From: Dechloromonas agitata is5
GTDB lineage: Bacteria > Pseudomonadota > Gammaproteobacteria > Burkholderiales > Rhodocyclaceae
Length of the DNA: 64,000 bases
Direction: 5' to 3'
Assembly (NCBI RefSeq): GCF_000519045.1
Contig: NZ_KI912532.1
Span: 3,525,867-3,589,866, forward strand
Part shown: positions 35,585 through 43,671 of the stretch, in pieces
Position numbering within the stretch: the stretch's first letter is position 1
Layout: every line of letters starts with the position of its first letter
Made by a program: the position numbers and the translations under genes
The notes under the pieces: model-generated
Databases searched by the model: none
What the model saw: the letters and a program-made list of their open reading frames with translations, nothing else
What the model was told of the DNA's origin: nothing

Positions 35585-37159
35585 TCAGTGGCTGGTGCCC
35601 TCCGATTTGGTCACCTTGTTCCAGACATTATATTTCCCGACCGGCTTCTTCATCGGCAGGCGTTTGACTTCCTTCAGGGTCTCGGCATCGTAGATGATCA
35701 ACGCGCCGTCCATGTCCCACAGGCTGGCCAGTACGTACTTGCCGTCGCGGGTGAATTCGACGTGGGCGAAGGTCTTGCCCGGTACCGGCTTCAGCTCGGC
35801 AACGATCTCCAGCTTTTCCTTGTCGATGATCTGCATGGTGTCCTTGAACTCCTTGCTCATCATCGAGTCGGTCCAGGCATAGCGGCTGTTCTCGTGGCTG
35901 CGCATGAAGAAGCCGGGGCCGCGCGTCCTGATCTGCTTGATGGTCTTCCAGGTCTGCATGTCGATGATGCTGACCAGGCCTTCGTTGAGGTTGGGCGTCG
36001 CCATGACGGTGCGCTCACCCATCTTCCAGCTGATGCCGGAGCCGAGGTGCGGCATGCCCGGCAGTTCGAGGTCGGCGATCTTCTTGCGGGCATCCAGATT
36101 GACCACCTGGCCGCTCACCGCGGCCTTGGCATCGTTGCGCGAGGCGCCCATCACCTCGTCGTAGCCCTGCGTGAAGTAGAAGTCGTCGAGGTAGTCGTCG
36201 AGTTGCGTGCGCACCGGGTTGAGGAAACCGGGCAGGAAGGCGCCTTCCTTGTACTTGAAGTCATGGATCATGCCAGCCGGGATGTCGTCCGCCTTCGGGT
36301 TGTAGGAAATCTCCCAGACTTCCTTGACGTCCTTCAGCGCGGCGACGAAGCTCTGGCGCGGACTGGCGTCATAGACGGCCGAAACGCGGGACGAGACCTT
36401 GCCTTCCTTGTCGGCCACCGGCAGCAGCTTCTTGAAATTGAGATCGGCATCGAGGATGACCAGGCTGTGCGGCAGGTAGTTGGCCACCGCCACCCATTGG
36501 CCGTCGCCCGAGACGGCGGCGTTGCGGGTGTTGATACCGGCCCGCACTTCGGCCACCACCTTGAGGTTCCACAGATCGAACTTGGTGATCCAGCCATCGC
36601 GCGAGGCAAAGAAGACGTAGCGGCCATCCGGCGTGAACTTCGGCCCGCCGTGCAGCGCATAGCGCGACTGAAAGCGATGAATCGGTTCCAGCTTGTCGCC
36701 ATCGAGGATCGACACATGATGATCGCCGCTTTCGACAACCACGAAGAGGTTGAGCGGATCGGCCTTGAACACCGGCTTGTCGGGCAGGGGCTGCTTCTCG
36801 TGCAGAATGCGCGAGGCGGTGATCTCCTTCTCACCCCAGGCCGGCATCGGCTTGATCGGCGTATAGGCGTAATCGACCAGCGCCTTGATCTCCTCGGCCG
36901 ACAGCTTGTCGCCAAAACCCAGCATCTGACTGGCCGGACGGCCCTCGCGAATGACCTTCTCGGCTTCCGGCTTGCGCAGACGCGCCAGGTTTTCCGGCAG
37001 CAGCGCGGGGCCGATGCCGCCCAGGCGGTCGGCGCCGTGGCAGGAAGCGCAGTGCTGCTGGTAGTTGGCCGAGGTATCGGCCGCTTCGGCCAGTTGCGCC
37101 ATGCCGACCAGGAAGTAGGCGGCAAAGCCCGCCGGGATCAGGATTTTCCAGTGACTCAT
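35585..37159 (-). CDS. nirN: NirN, cytochrome c/d1-type heme d1 maturation protein
   Basis: The 524-residue periplasmic protein has a signal peptide (residues 1-26), a cytochrome c domain with Cys37-Ala-Ser-Cys40-His41, and an eight-bladed cd1-like propeller from about 120 (FVVVESGDHHVSILDGDKLE, YALHGGPKFTPDGRYVFFAS, MPHLGSGISWKMGERTVMAT, FAHVEFTRDGKYVLASLWDM). It resembles NirS but is the NirN paralogue, known as the dihydro-heme d1 dehydrogenase that does the last step of heme d1 synthesis. The C-terminal KYNVWNKVTKSEGTSH replaces the NirS tail. It starts in an ATGA overlap with nirJ. Confidence 0.92.
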   Translation of the reverse strand: MSHWKILIPAGFAAYFLVGMAQLAEAADTSANYQQHCASCHGADRLGGIGPALLPENLARLRKPEAEKVIREGRPASQMLGFGDKLSAEEIKALVDYAYTPIKPMPAWGEKEITASRILHEKQPLPDKPVFKADPLNLFVVVESGDHHVSILDGDKLEPIHRFQSRYALHGGPKFTPDGRYVFFASRDGWITKFDLWNLKVVAEVRAGINTRNAAVSGDGQWVAVANYLPHSLVILDADLNFKKLLPVADKEGKVSSRVSAVYDASPRQSFVAALKDVKEVWEISYNPKADDIPAGMIHDFKYKEGAFLPGFLNPVRTQLDDYLDDFYFTQGYDEVMGASRNDAKAAVSGQVVNLDARKKIADLELPGMPHLGSGISWKMGERTVMATPNLNEGLVSIIDMQTWKTIKQIRTRGPGFFMRSHENSRYAWTDSMMSKEFKDTMQIIDKEKLEIVAELKPVPGKTFAHVEFTRDGKYVLASLWDMDGALIIYDAETLKEVKRLPMKKPVGKYNVWNKVTKSEGTSH

Positions 37160-38292
37160 GCGATTTCCTCGTCGCTCAAGTAGCAACCGGGGTCTTCCGC
37201 CCACGGATTGCCGGTCAGTTGCTGGGCACGGACACGCGTGTTGCCGTTGCAGATTTCCAGGTAGGCACAGGTGGCGCAGCGCCCCTCGACGGCCCGCGGA
37301 TGGCGTTTCAGGCCGGCCATCAGGGCATCCGAGGTATCCGGCCAGATCTGCGAGAACGGCCGATCCTTGACGTTGCCAAGGGTGTGATGCCACCACATGG
37401 TGTCGGGATGCACGTTGCCCAGGTTGTCGATGTTGGCGACATTGACGCCTGACGAATTGCCGCCCCACTGGCGCAACTTGGCCTCGACATGGGCCGCCTT
37501 GTCCGGGAAGCGCTGGCGCACCCAGTGCAGGAAATAGACGCCATCGGCATCGTTGTTGCCAGTGGTGAATTCCTTTTCCAGGCCGCGCTGCTGGTAGTCC
37601 CAGCAGGTGTCGAACAGCAGGTCCATCGCCCAGCGGGTCAGCTTGTGGTGCGCATCGTCCTTGCGGTTCTTGTTGCCGCGCCCGGCATAGTTGAGGTGGG
37701 AGAAATAAAAACGGTCGATGCCCTCGGCCTCGACCAGCCGGAGCAGGCCCGGCAGGTCGTGGGCGTTGTCCTGCGTCATCGTGAAGCGCACGCCGATCTT
37801 CAGGCCGAGGTCGCGGCACAGGCGGATGCCCTTCAGCGAGGCTTCGAAGGCACCGTCCAGCCGGCGGAACTTGTCGTGCGTTTCACGGATGCCGTCGAGC
37901 GAGACGCCGACGTAGTTGAAATCGCATTCGGCGATCTTGCCGATATTGTTCTCGTCGATCAGCGTCCCGTTCGATGACAGCCCGACGTAGAAACCCTTGG
38001 CCTTGGCGCGCTTGGCGATGTCGTAGATGTCCGGCCGCAGCAGCGGCTCGCCGCCAGACAGGATGAGGACCGGCACCCTGAAGCCCTTGAGGTCGTCCAT
38101 CACCGTGTAGACCTGTTCGGTACTCAGCTCGCCAGGGAAGTTGGTATCGGCGGAGATCGAGTAGCAATGCTTGCAGGTCAGGTTGCAGCGCCGGATCAGG
38201 TTCCAGATGACGACCGGACCGGGCGGATTGCGTTTCGGCCCGAGCGGCGTGGGGGCAGCGATCTCGGCCATGTACTGCGAAATTCGGAACAT
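37156..38292 (-). CDS. nirJ: heme d1 biosynthesis radical SAM protein NirJ
   Basis: The 378-residue enzyme replaces propionate side chains on the heme d1 precursor by a radical reaction. The radical SAM cluster motif is Cys-Asn-Leu-Thr-Cys-Lys-His-Cys at about residues 36-43 (IRRCNLTCKHCYS), with the SAM-binding LILSGGEPLLRPDI. The C-terminal SPASM-like Cys set is present (GRCATCAYLEICNGNTRVRA, then EDPGCYLS). AGAGGA lies 7 bases before the ATG. An Fnr-type palindrome lies 61 bases upstream. It is the first gene of the detached nirJ-nirN unit. Confidence 0.95.
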   Translation of the reverse strand: MFRISQYMAEIAAPTPLGPKRNPPGPVVIWNLIRRCNLTCKHCYSISADTNFPGELSTEQVYTVMDDLKGFRVPVLILSGGEPLLRPDIYDIAKRAKAKGFYVGLSSNGTLIDENNIGKIAECDFNYVGVSLDGIRETHDKFRRLDGAFEASLKGIRLCRDLGLKIGVRFTMTQDNAHDLPGLLRLVEAEGIDRFYFSHLNYAGRGNKNRKDDAHHKLTRWAMDLLFDTCWDYQQRGLEKEFTTGNNDADGVYFLHWVRQRFPDKAAHVEAKLRQWGGNSSGVNVANIDNLGNVHPDTMWWHHTLGNVKDRPFSQIWPDTSDALMAGLKRHPRAVEGRCATCAYLEICNGNTRVRAQQLTGNPWAEDPGCYLSDEEIA

Positions 38293-38346
38293 GCGGCATC
38301 CTCTTGATAAGTTCGGCTATTGCAACCGAAGCGCCGCTCGCCAGCC

Positions 38347-38360
38347 TTGACGTGAGTCAA
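38347..38360 (-). promoter_or_regulatory. Fnr/Dnr-type palindrome upstream of nirJ
   Basis: TTGAC-GTGA-GTCAA is a perfect 5-4-5 inverted repeat of the Crp/Fnr family pattern. Read towards nirJ, a -10-like TGCAAT follows at the spacing expected for a box centred at -41.5, and the start codon is about 20 bases after the implied transcription start. Confidence 0.75.
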
Positions 38361-38514
38361 TGGAGCGAAGCAGGTGAGCGGCATGGTACGCCGGTGGCAA
38401 ATTCGAAACAGCGTGCGATGGCTCAGCATCCGCACAATCCATTACCGGCTTTTTCGCCCCAACGTCATCGTTCCGGCGAGCCGCCCGTTATAGGGGGAGG
38501 AGTATACTTTCACG

Positions 38515-40809
38515 ATGACTTCGAACGTACACAACAATGCCGGCATTGATCCGGCAGTTCCCGCCCGCTGGGCGGCCGATGTCGAATCCCGGCTGGCGGC
38601 TGGCGAGGAGGTCCAGGCCTGCCTGGAAACCGACCTCGACCACGACCTGAAATTTGCCGATGGCCTGCTGCTGGTCACCGATCGCCGCCTGCTGGCGCGT
38701 AGCGCCGGCCAGACGGCATGGCAGGAATGGCCGCTGCGCGCCGGCCTGCAGCTGACTCACCACGACCAGGCCGGCGTCGGTACGCTGGCATTGCTCGATG
38801 CCAACGGACGCCTGGCCACCTGGCGTTACACGCTGGCCCGCAACCTGGCTGCCCTGCGCGTCATCGCCGAATTCGACCTGCACCGCGACAGCGCGCTGTC
38901 CGGCCAGCCGGTCGCCCGGCCGGGCGACGAGGTTTGCCCGAAATGCAAGACGCCGCTGCCGCCGGGCGAGGATGAGTGCCCGATCTGCAACCGCGAATCG
39001 ACCGTCGCCCCGTCGACCTGGACGCTGTTCCGCCTGTGGCGCTTCGCCCGCCCCTACCGCTGGCAACTGTTCCTCGGTTTTGCGCTGACCCTCGCCTCGA
39101 CCGCCGCGACGCTGGTGCCCCCTTACCTGACCATGCCACTGATGGACAATGTGCTGATCCCGTTCCAGAACGGCAAGCCGATCGACTGGGGCCTGGTCTC
39201 GATGTACCTCGGCGGCCTGCTCGGCGCCGCCGTGCTGGCCTGGGTGCTGGGCTGGATCCGCACCTACATCCTGTCGCTGGTGTCCGAGCGCATCGGCCGC
39301 GACCTGCGCACGCAGACCTACGAGCACCTGATGGGCCTGTCGCTCGAATACTTCGGCGGCAAACGCACCGGCGACCTGATGGCGCGGATCGGCAACGAAA
39401 CCGACCGCATCAACATCTTCCTGTCGCTCGACCTGCTCAACTTCGCCACCGACGTACTGATGATCACGATGACCGCCGTCATCCTGTTCAGCATCAACCC
39501 GTGGCTGGCGCTGGTCACCCTGCTGCCGCTGCCCATCATCGGCTGGCTGATCCACTTCGTGCGCGAAAAACTGCGCACCGGCTTCGAGAAAATCGACCGC
39601 GTCTGGGCCGAAGTGACCAACGTGCTGGCCGACACCATCCCCGGCATCCGCGTCGTCAAGGCCTTTGCCCAGGAAAAGCGCGAAGCCGACCGCTTCCGCG
39701 CCGCCAACGAACACAACCTGCAGATGAACGACAAGCTGAACAAGACCTGGTCGCTGTTCACGCCGACGGTGACGCTGCTCACCGAGATCGGCCTGCTGGT
39801 CGTCTGGATCTTCGGCATCTGGCAAATTTCCAAGGGCGACTCGACCGTCGGCGTGCTCACCGCCTTCCTCGCCTACATCGGCCGCTTCTACACCCGCCTC
39901 GATTCGATGAGCCGCATCGTCTCGGCCACCCAGCGCGCCGCCTCGAGCACCAAGCGGATCTTCGACATCCTCGACCACGTTTCCAGCGTGCCCGAACCGG
40001 CCAACCCGGTGCATCTGTCCGGCGTCACCGGCCGCATCGAGTTGAAGAAGGCCGGCTTCCGCTACGGCACCCGCGCCGTCACCAAGGATGTCGACCTGGT
40101 CATCCAGCCCGGCGAGATGATCGGCCTGGTCGGCCATTCCGGCTCCGGCAAGTCGACGCTGGTCAACCTGATCTGCCGCTTCTACGACGTCTCCGAAGGC
40201 CAGGTGCTGATCGACGGCACCGACGTGCGCTCGGTGCCGGTTGCCGAATTCCGCCAGCACATCGGCCTGGTGTTGCAGGAACCCTTCCTGTTCTTCGGCA
40301 CCATCGCCGACAACATCGCCTACGGCAAGCCGAACGCGACGCGCCAGGAAATCATCGCGGCCGCCCGTGCCGCCCATGCCCACGAATTCATCCTGCGCCT
40401 ACCGCACGGCTACGACTCGCTGGTCGGCGAGCGCGGCCAGGGTCTCTCGGGCGGCGAGCGCCAGCGCATCTCGATCGCCCGCGCCCTGCTCATCGACCCG
40501 CGCATCCTGATCCTCGACGAAGCGACCTCGGCGGTCGACACCGAGACCGAGAAGGAAATCCAGAAGGCGCTCGACAACCTCGTCAAGGGCCGCACCACCA
40601 TCGCCATCGCCCACCGCCTGAGCACCCTGCGCAAGGCCGACCGGCTGGTCGTCATGGATCGCGGCCGTATCGTCGAGATCGGCAACCACGATCAGCTGAT
40701 GGAAACCGAAGGCCACTACCACAAGTTGTATATGGCACAGGCCCGCAACGTCGATACCGAGGATACCTTGCCGCGTACCCCAGAACTGCCGAAAGCCCAC
40801 GTCGAGTAA
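38515..40809 (+). CDS. cyanophycin-locus ABC transporter (fused permease-ATPase) with N-terminal PH-like and zinc-ribbon region
   Basis: The 764-residue protein is a half-transporter of the ABC exporter type with an added N-terminus. Residues 1-135 resemble a bacterial PH-like domain. A zinc ribbon follows (Cys141, Cys144, Cys155, Cys158). Six membrane helices span about 180-460, then the ATPase: Walker A GHSGSGKST at about 541, Q-loop LVLQEPFLFF, signature LSGGERQRISIARAL at about 644, Walker B ILILDEA at about 664, and AHRLSTLRKAD. DUF1854 and two cyanophycin synthetase genes follow. I recall public annotation calling such proteins 'cyanophycin metabolism-associated ABC transporter'. The substrate is not known. 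Confidence 0.9.
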   Translation: MTSNVHNNAGIDPAVPARWAADVESRLAAGEEVQACLETDLDHDLKFADGLLLVTDRRLLARSAGQTAWQEWPLRAGLQLTHHDQAGVGTLALLDANGRLATWRYTLARNLAALRVIAEFDLHRDSALSGQPVARPGDEVCPKCKTPLPPGEDECPICNRESTVAPSTWTLFRLWRFARPYRWQLFLGFALTLASTAATLVPPYLTMPLMDNVLIPFQNGKPIDWGLVSMYLGGLLGAAVLAWVLGWIRTYILSLVSERIGRDLRTQTYEHLMGLSLEYFGGKRTGDLMARIGNETDRINIFLSLDLLNFATDVLMITMTAVILFSINPWLALVTLLPLPIIGWLIHFVREKLRTGFEKIDRVWAEVTNVLADTIPGIRVVKAFAQEKREADRFRAANEHNLQMNDKLNKTWSLFTPTVTLLTEIGLLVVWIFGIWQISKGDSTVGVLTAFLAYIGRFYTRLDSMSRIVSATQRAASSTKRIFDILDHVSSVPEPANPVHLSGVTGRIELKKAGFRYGTRAVTKDVDLVIQPGEMIGLVGHSGSGKSTLVNLICRFYDVSEGQVLIDGTDVRSVPVAEFRQHIGLVLQEPFLFFGTIADNIAYGKPNATRQEIIAAARAAHAHEFILRLPHGYDSLVGERGQGLSGGERQRISIARALLIDPRILILDEATSAVDTETEKEIQKALDNLVKGRTTIAIAHRLSTLRKADRLVVMDRGRIVEIGNHDQLMETEGHYHKLYMAQARNVDTEDTLPRTPELPKAHVE

Positions 40810-40812
40810 ATC

Positions 40813-41283
40813 ATGGCCAACGTCAATTTTCAGATTCATTGCGACAATTTCGGCCGCCTCGTCCTGATCGATGCCGAAGGTATCCGCCACGAAGGTGTCA
40901 CGCCGGTGCGCGCCTTCCCCATCGCCGCCCCGGACGAAGGGCTGTCGCTGATCAACTTCGAAGGCCACGAGGTCGGCTGGGTGGATCATGTCGCCGACCT
41001 GCCGCCGGCCATCCGCGACATCGTCGAAGCCGACCTGCGTAGCCGCGAGTTCGTGCCGGAAGTCGAACGCATCGTCGAGGTCTCCAGCTTCGCCTGCCCG
41101 AGTACCTGGCAGGTGCAGACCAACCGCGGCCCGGCCGAACTGGTCCTGAAGGGCGAAGAAGACATCCGCCGCCTGTCGCAAACCCGCCTGCTGATTGCCG
41201 ACGCCCATGGCATCCAGTTCCTGGTCCGCGACCTGACGAGCCTCGACAAGCACAGCCGCAAGCTGCTCGACCGCTTCCTTTAA
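40813..41283 (+). CDS. DUF1854 protein, cyanophycin-locus associated
   Basis: The 156-residue soluble protein has no signal peptide. It fits DUF1854: RLVLIDAEGIRHEGVTPVRA, LSLINFEGHEVGWVDHVADL, EFVPEVERIVEVSSFACPST, then TNRGPAELVLKGEEDIRRLS and the C-terminal DRFL. It follows the ABC transporter by 3 bp and precedes the cyanophycin synthetases. The family has no proven function; partnership with the transporter is inferred from constant pairing. A long-armed inverted repeat (cccgtgc / gcacggg, about 41299-41329) lies between it and the first synthetase gene. Confidence 0.88.
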   Translation: MANVNFQIHCDNFGRLVLIDAEGIRHEGVTPVRAFPIAAPDEGLSLINFEGHEVGWVDHVADLPPAIRDIVEADLRSREFVPEVERIVEVSSFACPSTWQVQTNRGPAELVLKGEEDIRRLSQTRLLIADAHGIQFLVRDLTSLDKHSRKLLDRFL

Positions 41284-41414
41284 GCCACCGTGTAACGGCC
41301 CGTGCGGAACTGTGACAATTTTGCACGGGCGTCAGCCGAAACCGGCGCGAAAGCGTTAATAATGTCGAAATACCCTTGTGAACAACGCCGGTTCGCCCGG
41401 TCAAAGCAGAGCGC

Positions 41415-43655
41415 ATGAAAAGACAAGACATCGTTTTCAAGGACTCGATCTCCCTCAAGGGGCCGAGCATCTGGACCTACCCGCCGTGCATCGAGACCTG
41501 GATCGACATCGGCGAACTGGAAGACTACCCCTCCGACAAGATTCCCGGCCTCTACGACCGGCTGGCCGCCTGGCTGCCCGGCCTGATCGAGCACCGCTGC
41601 AACTACGACGAACGCGGCGGCTTCCTGCGCCGACTGAAGGAAGGCACGTGGACCGGCCACATCCTGGAGCATGTCGTCCTCGAACTGATGACGCTGGCCG
41701 GCCTGCCGGACGGTTTCGGCCGCACCCGCGAAACGACGACGCGCGGCGTCTACAAGCTGGTGGTCAGCAATTTCCACGAGGAATGCACCCGCCTGGCCCT
41801 CGAACTCGGCCGCGAGCTGGTGCTCGCCGCCATCCATGACGACCCGTTCGACATTGCCGAAGCGATCAAACCGCTGCGCCGCAAGGTGGACCGCAAGTAT
41901 CTCGGCCCGTCCACCGCCGCCATCGTCAACGCGGCCGAAGCGCGCAAGATCCCGCACATCCGCCTGCTCGACGACGGCAACCTCGTCCAGCTCGGCTACG
42001 GCGCCGCCATGCGCCGCATCTGGACGGCCGAGACCGACAGCACCAGCGCCATTGCCGAGACCATCTCGCGCGACAAGGACCTGACCAAGGAGCTGATTTC
42101 CTCGGTCGGCGTACCGGTGCCGGAAGGCCGTGAGGTCGAGAACGCCGACGATGCCGTCGAAGCGGCCGAAGACATCGGCTACCCGGTGGTCGTCAAGCCG
42201 ACCGACGGCAACCACGGACGCGGCGTGTTCATCGACCTGACCACCGCCGACGATGTCCGCAAGGCCTACGCCATTGCCGTCGAGGAAGGTTCCAGCGTGC
42301 TCGTCGAACGCTCCATCCCGGGCATCGAGCACCGCCTGCTGGTCATCGGCGGCAAGCTGGTCGCCGCCAACCGCAGCGACTTCATCACGGTGACCGGCGA
42401 TGGCCAGCACACGGTGCAGGAACTGATCGATACCCAGGTAAACACGGACCCGCGCCGCGGCAATACCGAACTGCACCCGCTGTCCATCATCAAGATCGAC
42501 ACCGCCGCCCTGATCGAACTTGAACGCCAGGGCCTGAGCGCCGATGCGGTACCGGCTGCCGGCCGCGAGGTGCTGATCCAGCGCAACGCCAACCATGCTT
42601 TCGACTGCACCGACGAAGTGCATCCCGATACCGCCGCCATCGCTTCGCTCGCCGCCCGCGTCGTCGGCCTGGACATCGCCGGCATCGACCTCGTCTGCCA
42701 GGACATCGCCAAGCCGCTGGCCGCACAGGGCGGCGCCATCGTCGAAGTCAATGCCGGTCCCAGCCTGCTCATGCACATCAAGCCCGGTGTCGGCAAACCG
42801 CGCCCGGTCGGCCAGGCCATCGTCGACAACCTGTTCTCCGCCGCGCAGACCGGCCGCATCCCCCTGGTCGGCGTCACCGGTACGCACGGCAAGACGACTG
42901 TCGCCCGACTGGTCGCCCACCTGCTCTACCTGTCGGGCGCCTTCACCGGCCTGGCGTGCAGCGAAGGCCTGTTCCAGAACCGCCGCCAGGTCCAGAAAAC
43001 CGATGCCGCCAACTGGTCGGCCGGCCGCCGCCTGCTGCTCAACCGCGCCATCGAGGCCGCCGTCATCGAGAACGGGCCGGAAGTCATCCTCGGCCAGGGC
43101 CTGGCCTACGACCGCTGCTCGGTCGGCATCGTCACCAACATCGCCTCGGACGACGAAGACCTGTCGCGCTGGGATGTCCAGCCGACCGGCGGCGAGTATT
43201 ACACGACGCCGCGCTCGATCTATCGCACCCAGGTCGACGTCGTGCTGCCCTCCGGCCACGCCGTCCTCAACGCGGCCGACCCGCTGGTCGCCGATTTCGC
43301 CGAACTGTGCGACGGCGAGGTGATCTTCTTCGCCGCCGACCCGTCCTGCCTGAAGCTGGCCGAGCACTTCGCGGCCGGCAAGCGCGGCGTGACGGTGGCT
43401 GACGGGCGGATTATCCTGCGTACCGGCAACGACGAGGTCCGCCTCTGCCGCCTCGGCGACGTACCCGCCATCGGCAAGGCCAAGAAGCCGGAAGACATCG
43501 CCAATGTGCTGGCCGCCGTCGCCGCCGGCTGGGCGCTCGGTCTGACCCAGGAGGTCATCACCACCGGCGTCAAGACCTTTGGCCTCGATCTGCCCGAACC
43601 GGAAGCCCTGCTGCCGATTCAGGCCAAGAAGCCGCTGCGCGCGGCCGTGAAATAA
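41415..43655 (+). CDS. cphA': cyanophycin synthetase-like protein, shorter paralogue
   Basis: The 746-residue cytosolic enzyme has the CphA layout: an N-terminal domain (about 1-160), an ATP-grasp domain (about 210-470; YPVVVKPTDGNHGRGVFIDL and GAIVEVNAGPSLLMHI) and a Mur-ligase-like domain with P-loop GTHGKTT at about 489-495. It ends at LLPIQAKKPLRAAVK, about where the next protein begins its Mur C-terminal domain, so it is about 110 residues shorter. Betaproteobacteria often carry such a CphA' beside CphA; its activity is less clear. The gene is 17 bp before cphA. Confidence 0.88.
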   Translation: MKRQDIVFKDSISLKGPSIWTYPPCIETWIDIGELEDYPSDKIPGLYDRLAAWLPGLIEHRCNYDERGGFLRRLKEGTWTGHILEHVVLELMTLAGLPDGFGRTRETTTRGVYKLVVSNFHEECTRLALELGRELVLAAIHDDPFDIAEAIKPLRRKVDRKYLGPSTAAIVNAAEARKIPHIRLLDDGNLVQLGYGAAMRRIWTAETDSTSAIAETISRDKDLTKELISSVGVPVPEGREVENADDAVEAAEDIGYPVVVKPTDGNHGRGVFIDLTTADDVRKAYAIAVEEGSSVLVERSIPGIEHRLLVIGGKLVAANRSDFITVTGDGQHTVQELIDTQVNTDPRRGNTELHPLSIIKIDTAALIELERQGLSADAVPAAGREVLIQRNANHAFDCTDEVHPDTAAIASLAARVVGLDIAGIDLVCQDIAKPLAAQGGAIVEVNAGPSLLMHIKPGVGKPRPVGQAIVDNLFSAAQTGRIPLVGVTGTHGKTTVARLVAHLLYLSGAFTGLACSEGLFQNRRQVQKTDAANWSAGRRLLLNRAIEAAVIENGPEVILGQGLAYDRCSVGIVTNIASDDEDLSRWDVQPTGGEYYTTPRSIYRTQVDVVLPSGHAVLNAADPLVADFAELCDGEVIFFAADPSCLKLAEHFAAGKRGVTVADGRIILRTGNDEVRLCRLGDVPAIGKAKKPEDIANVLAAVAAGWALGLTQEVITTGVKTFGLDLPEPEALLPIQAKKPLRAAVK

Positions 43656-43671
43656 CAAGGAACATCGCGTC

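Noticed and set aside
35585..37819. Long 744-residue frame joining nirN with upstream sequence
   Set aside because: The first 220 residues are an out-of-frame shadow of nirJ. The real nirN starts at 37159 with a signal peptide.
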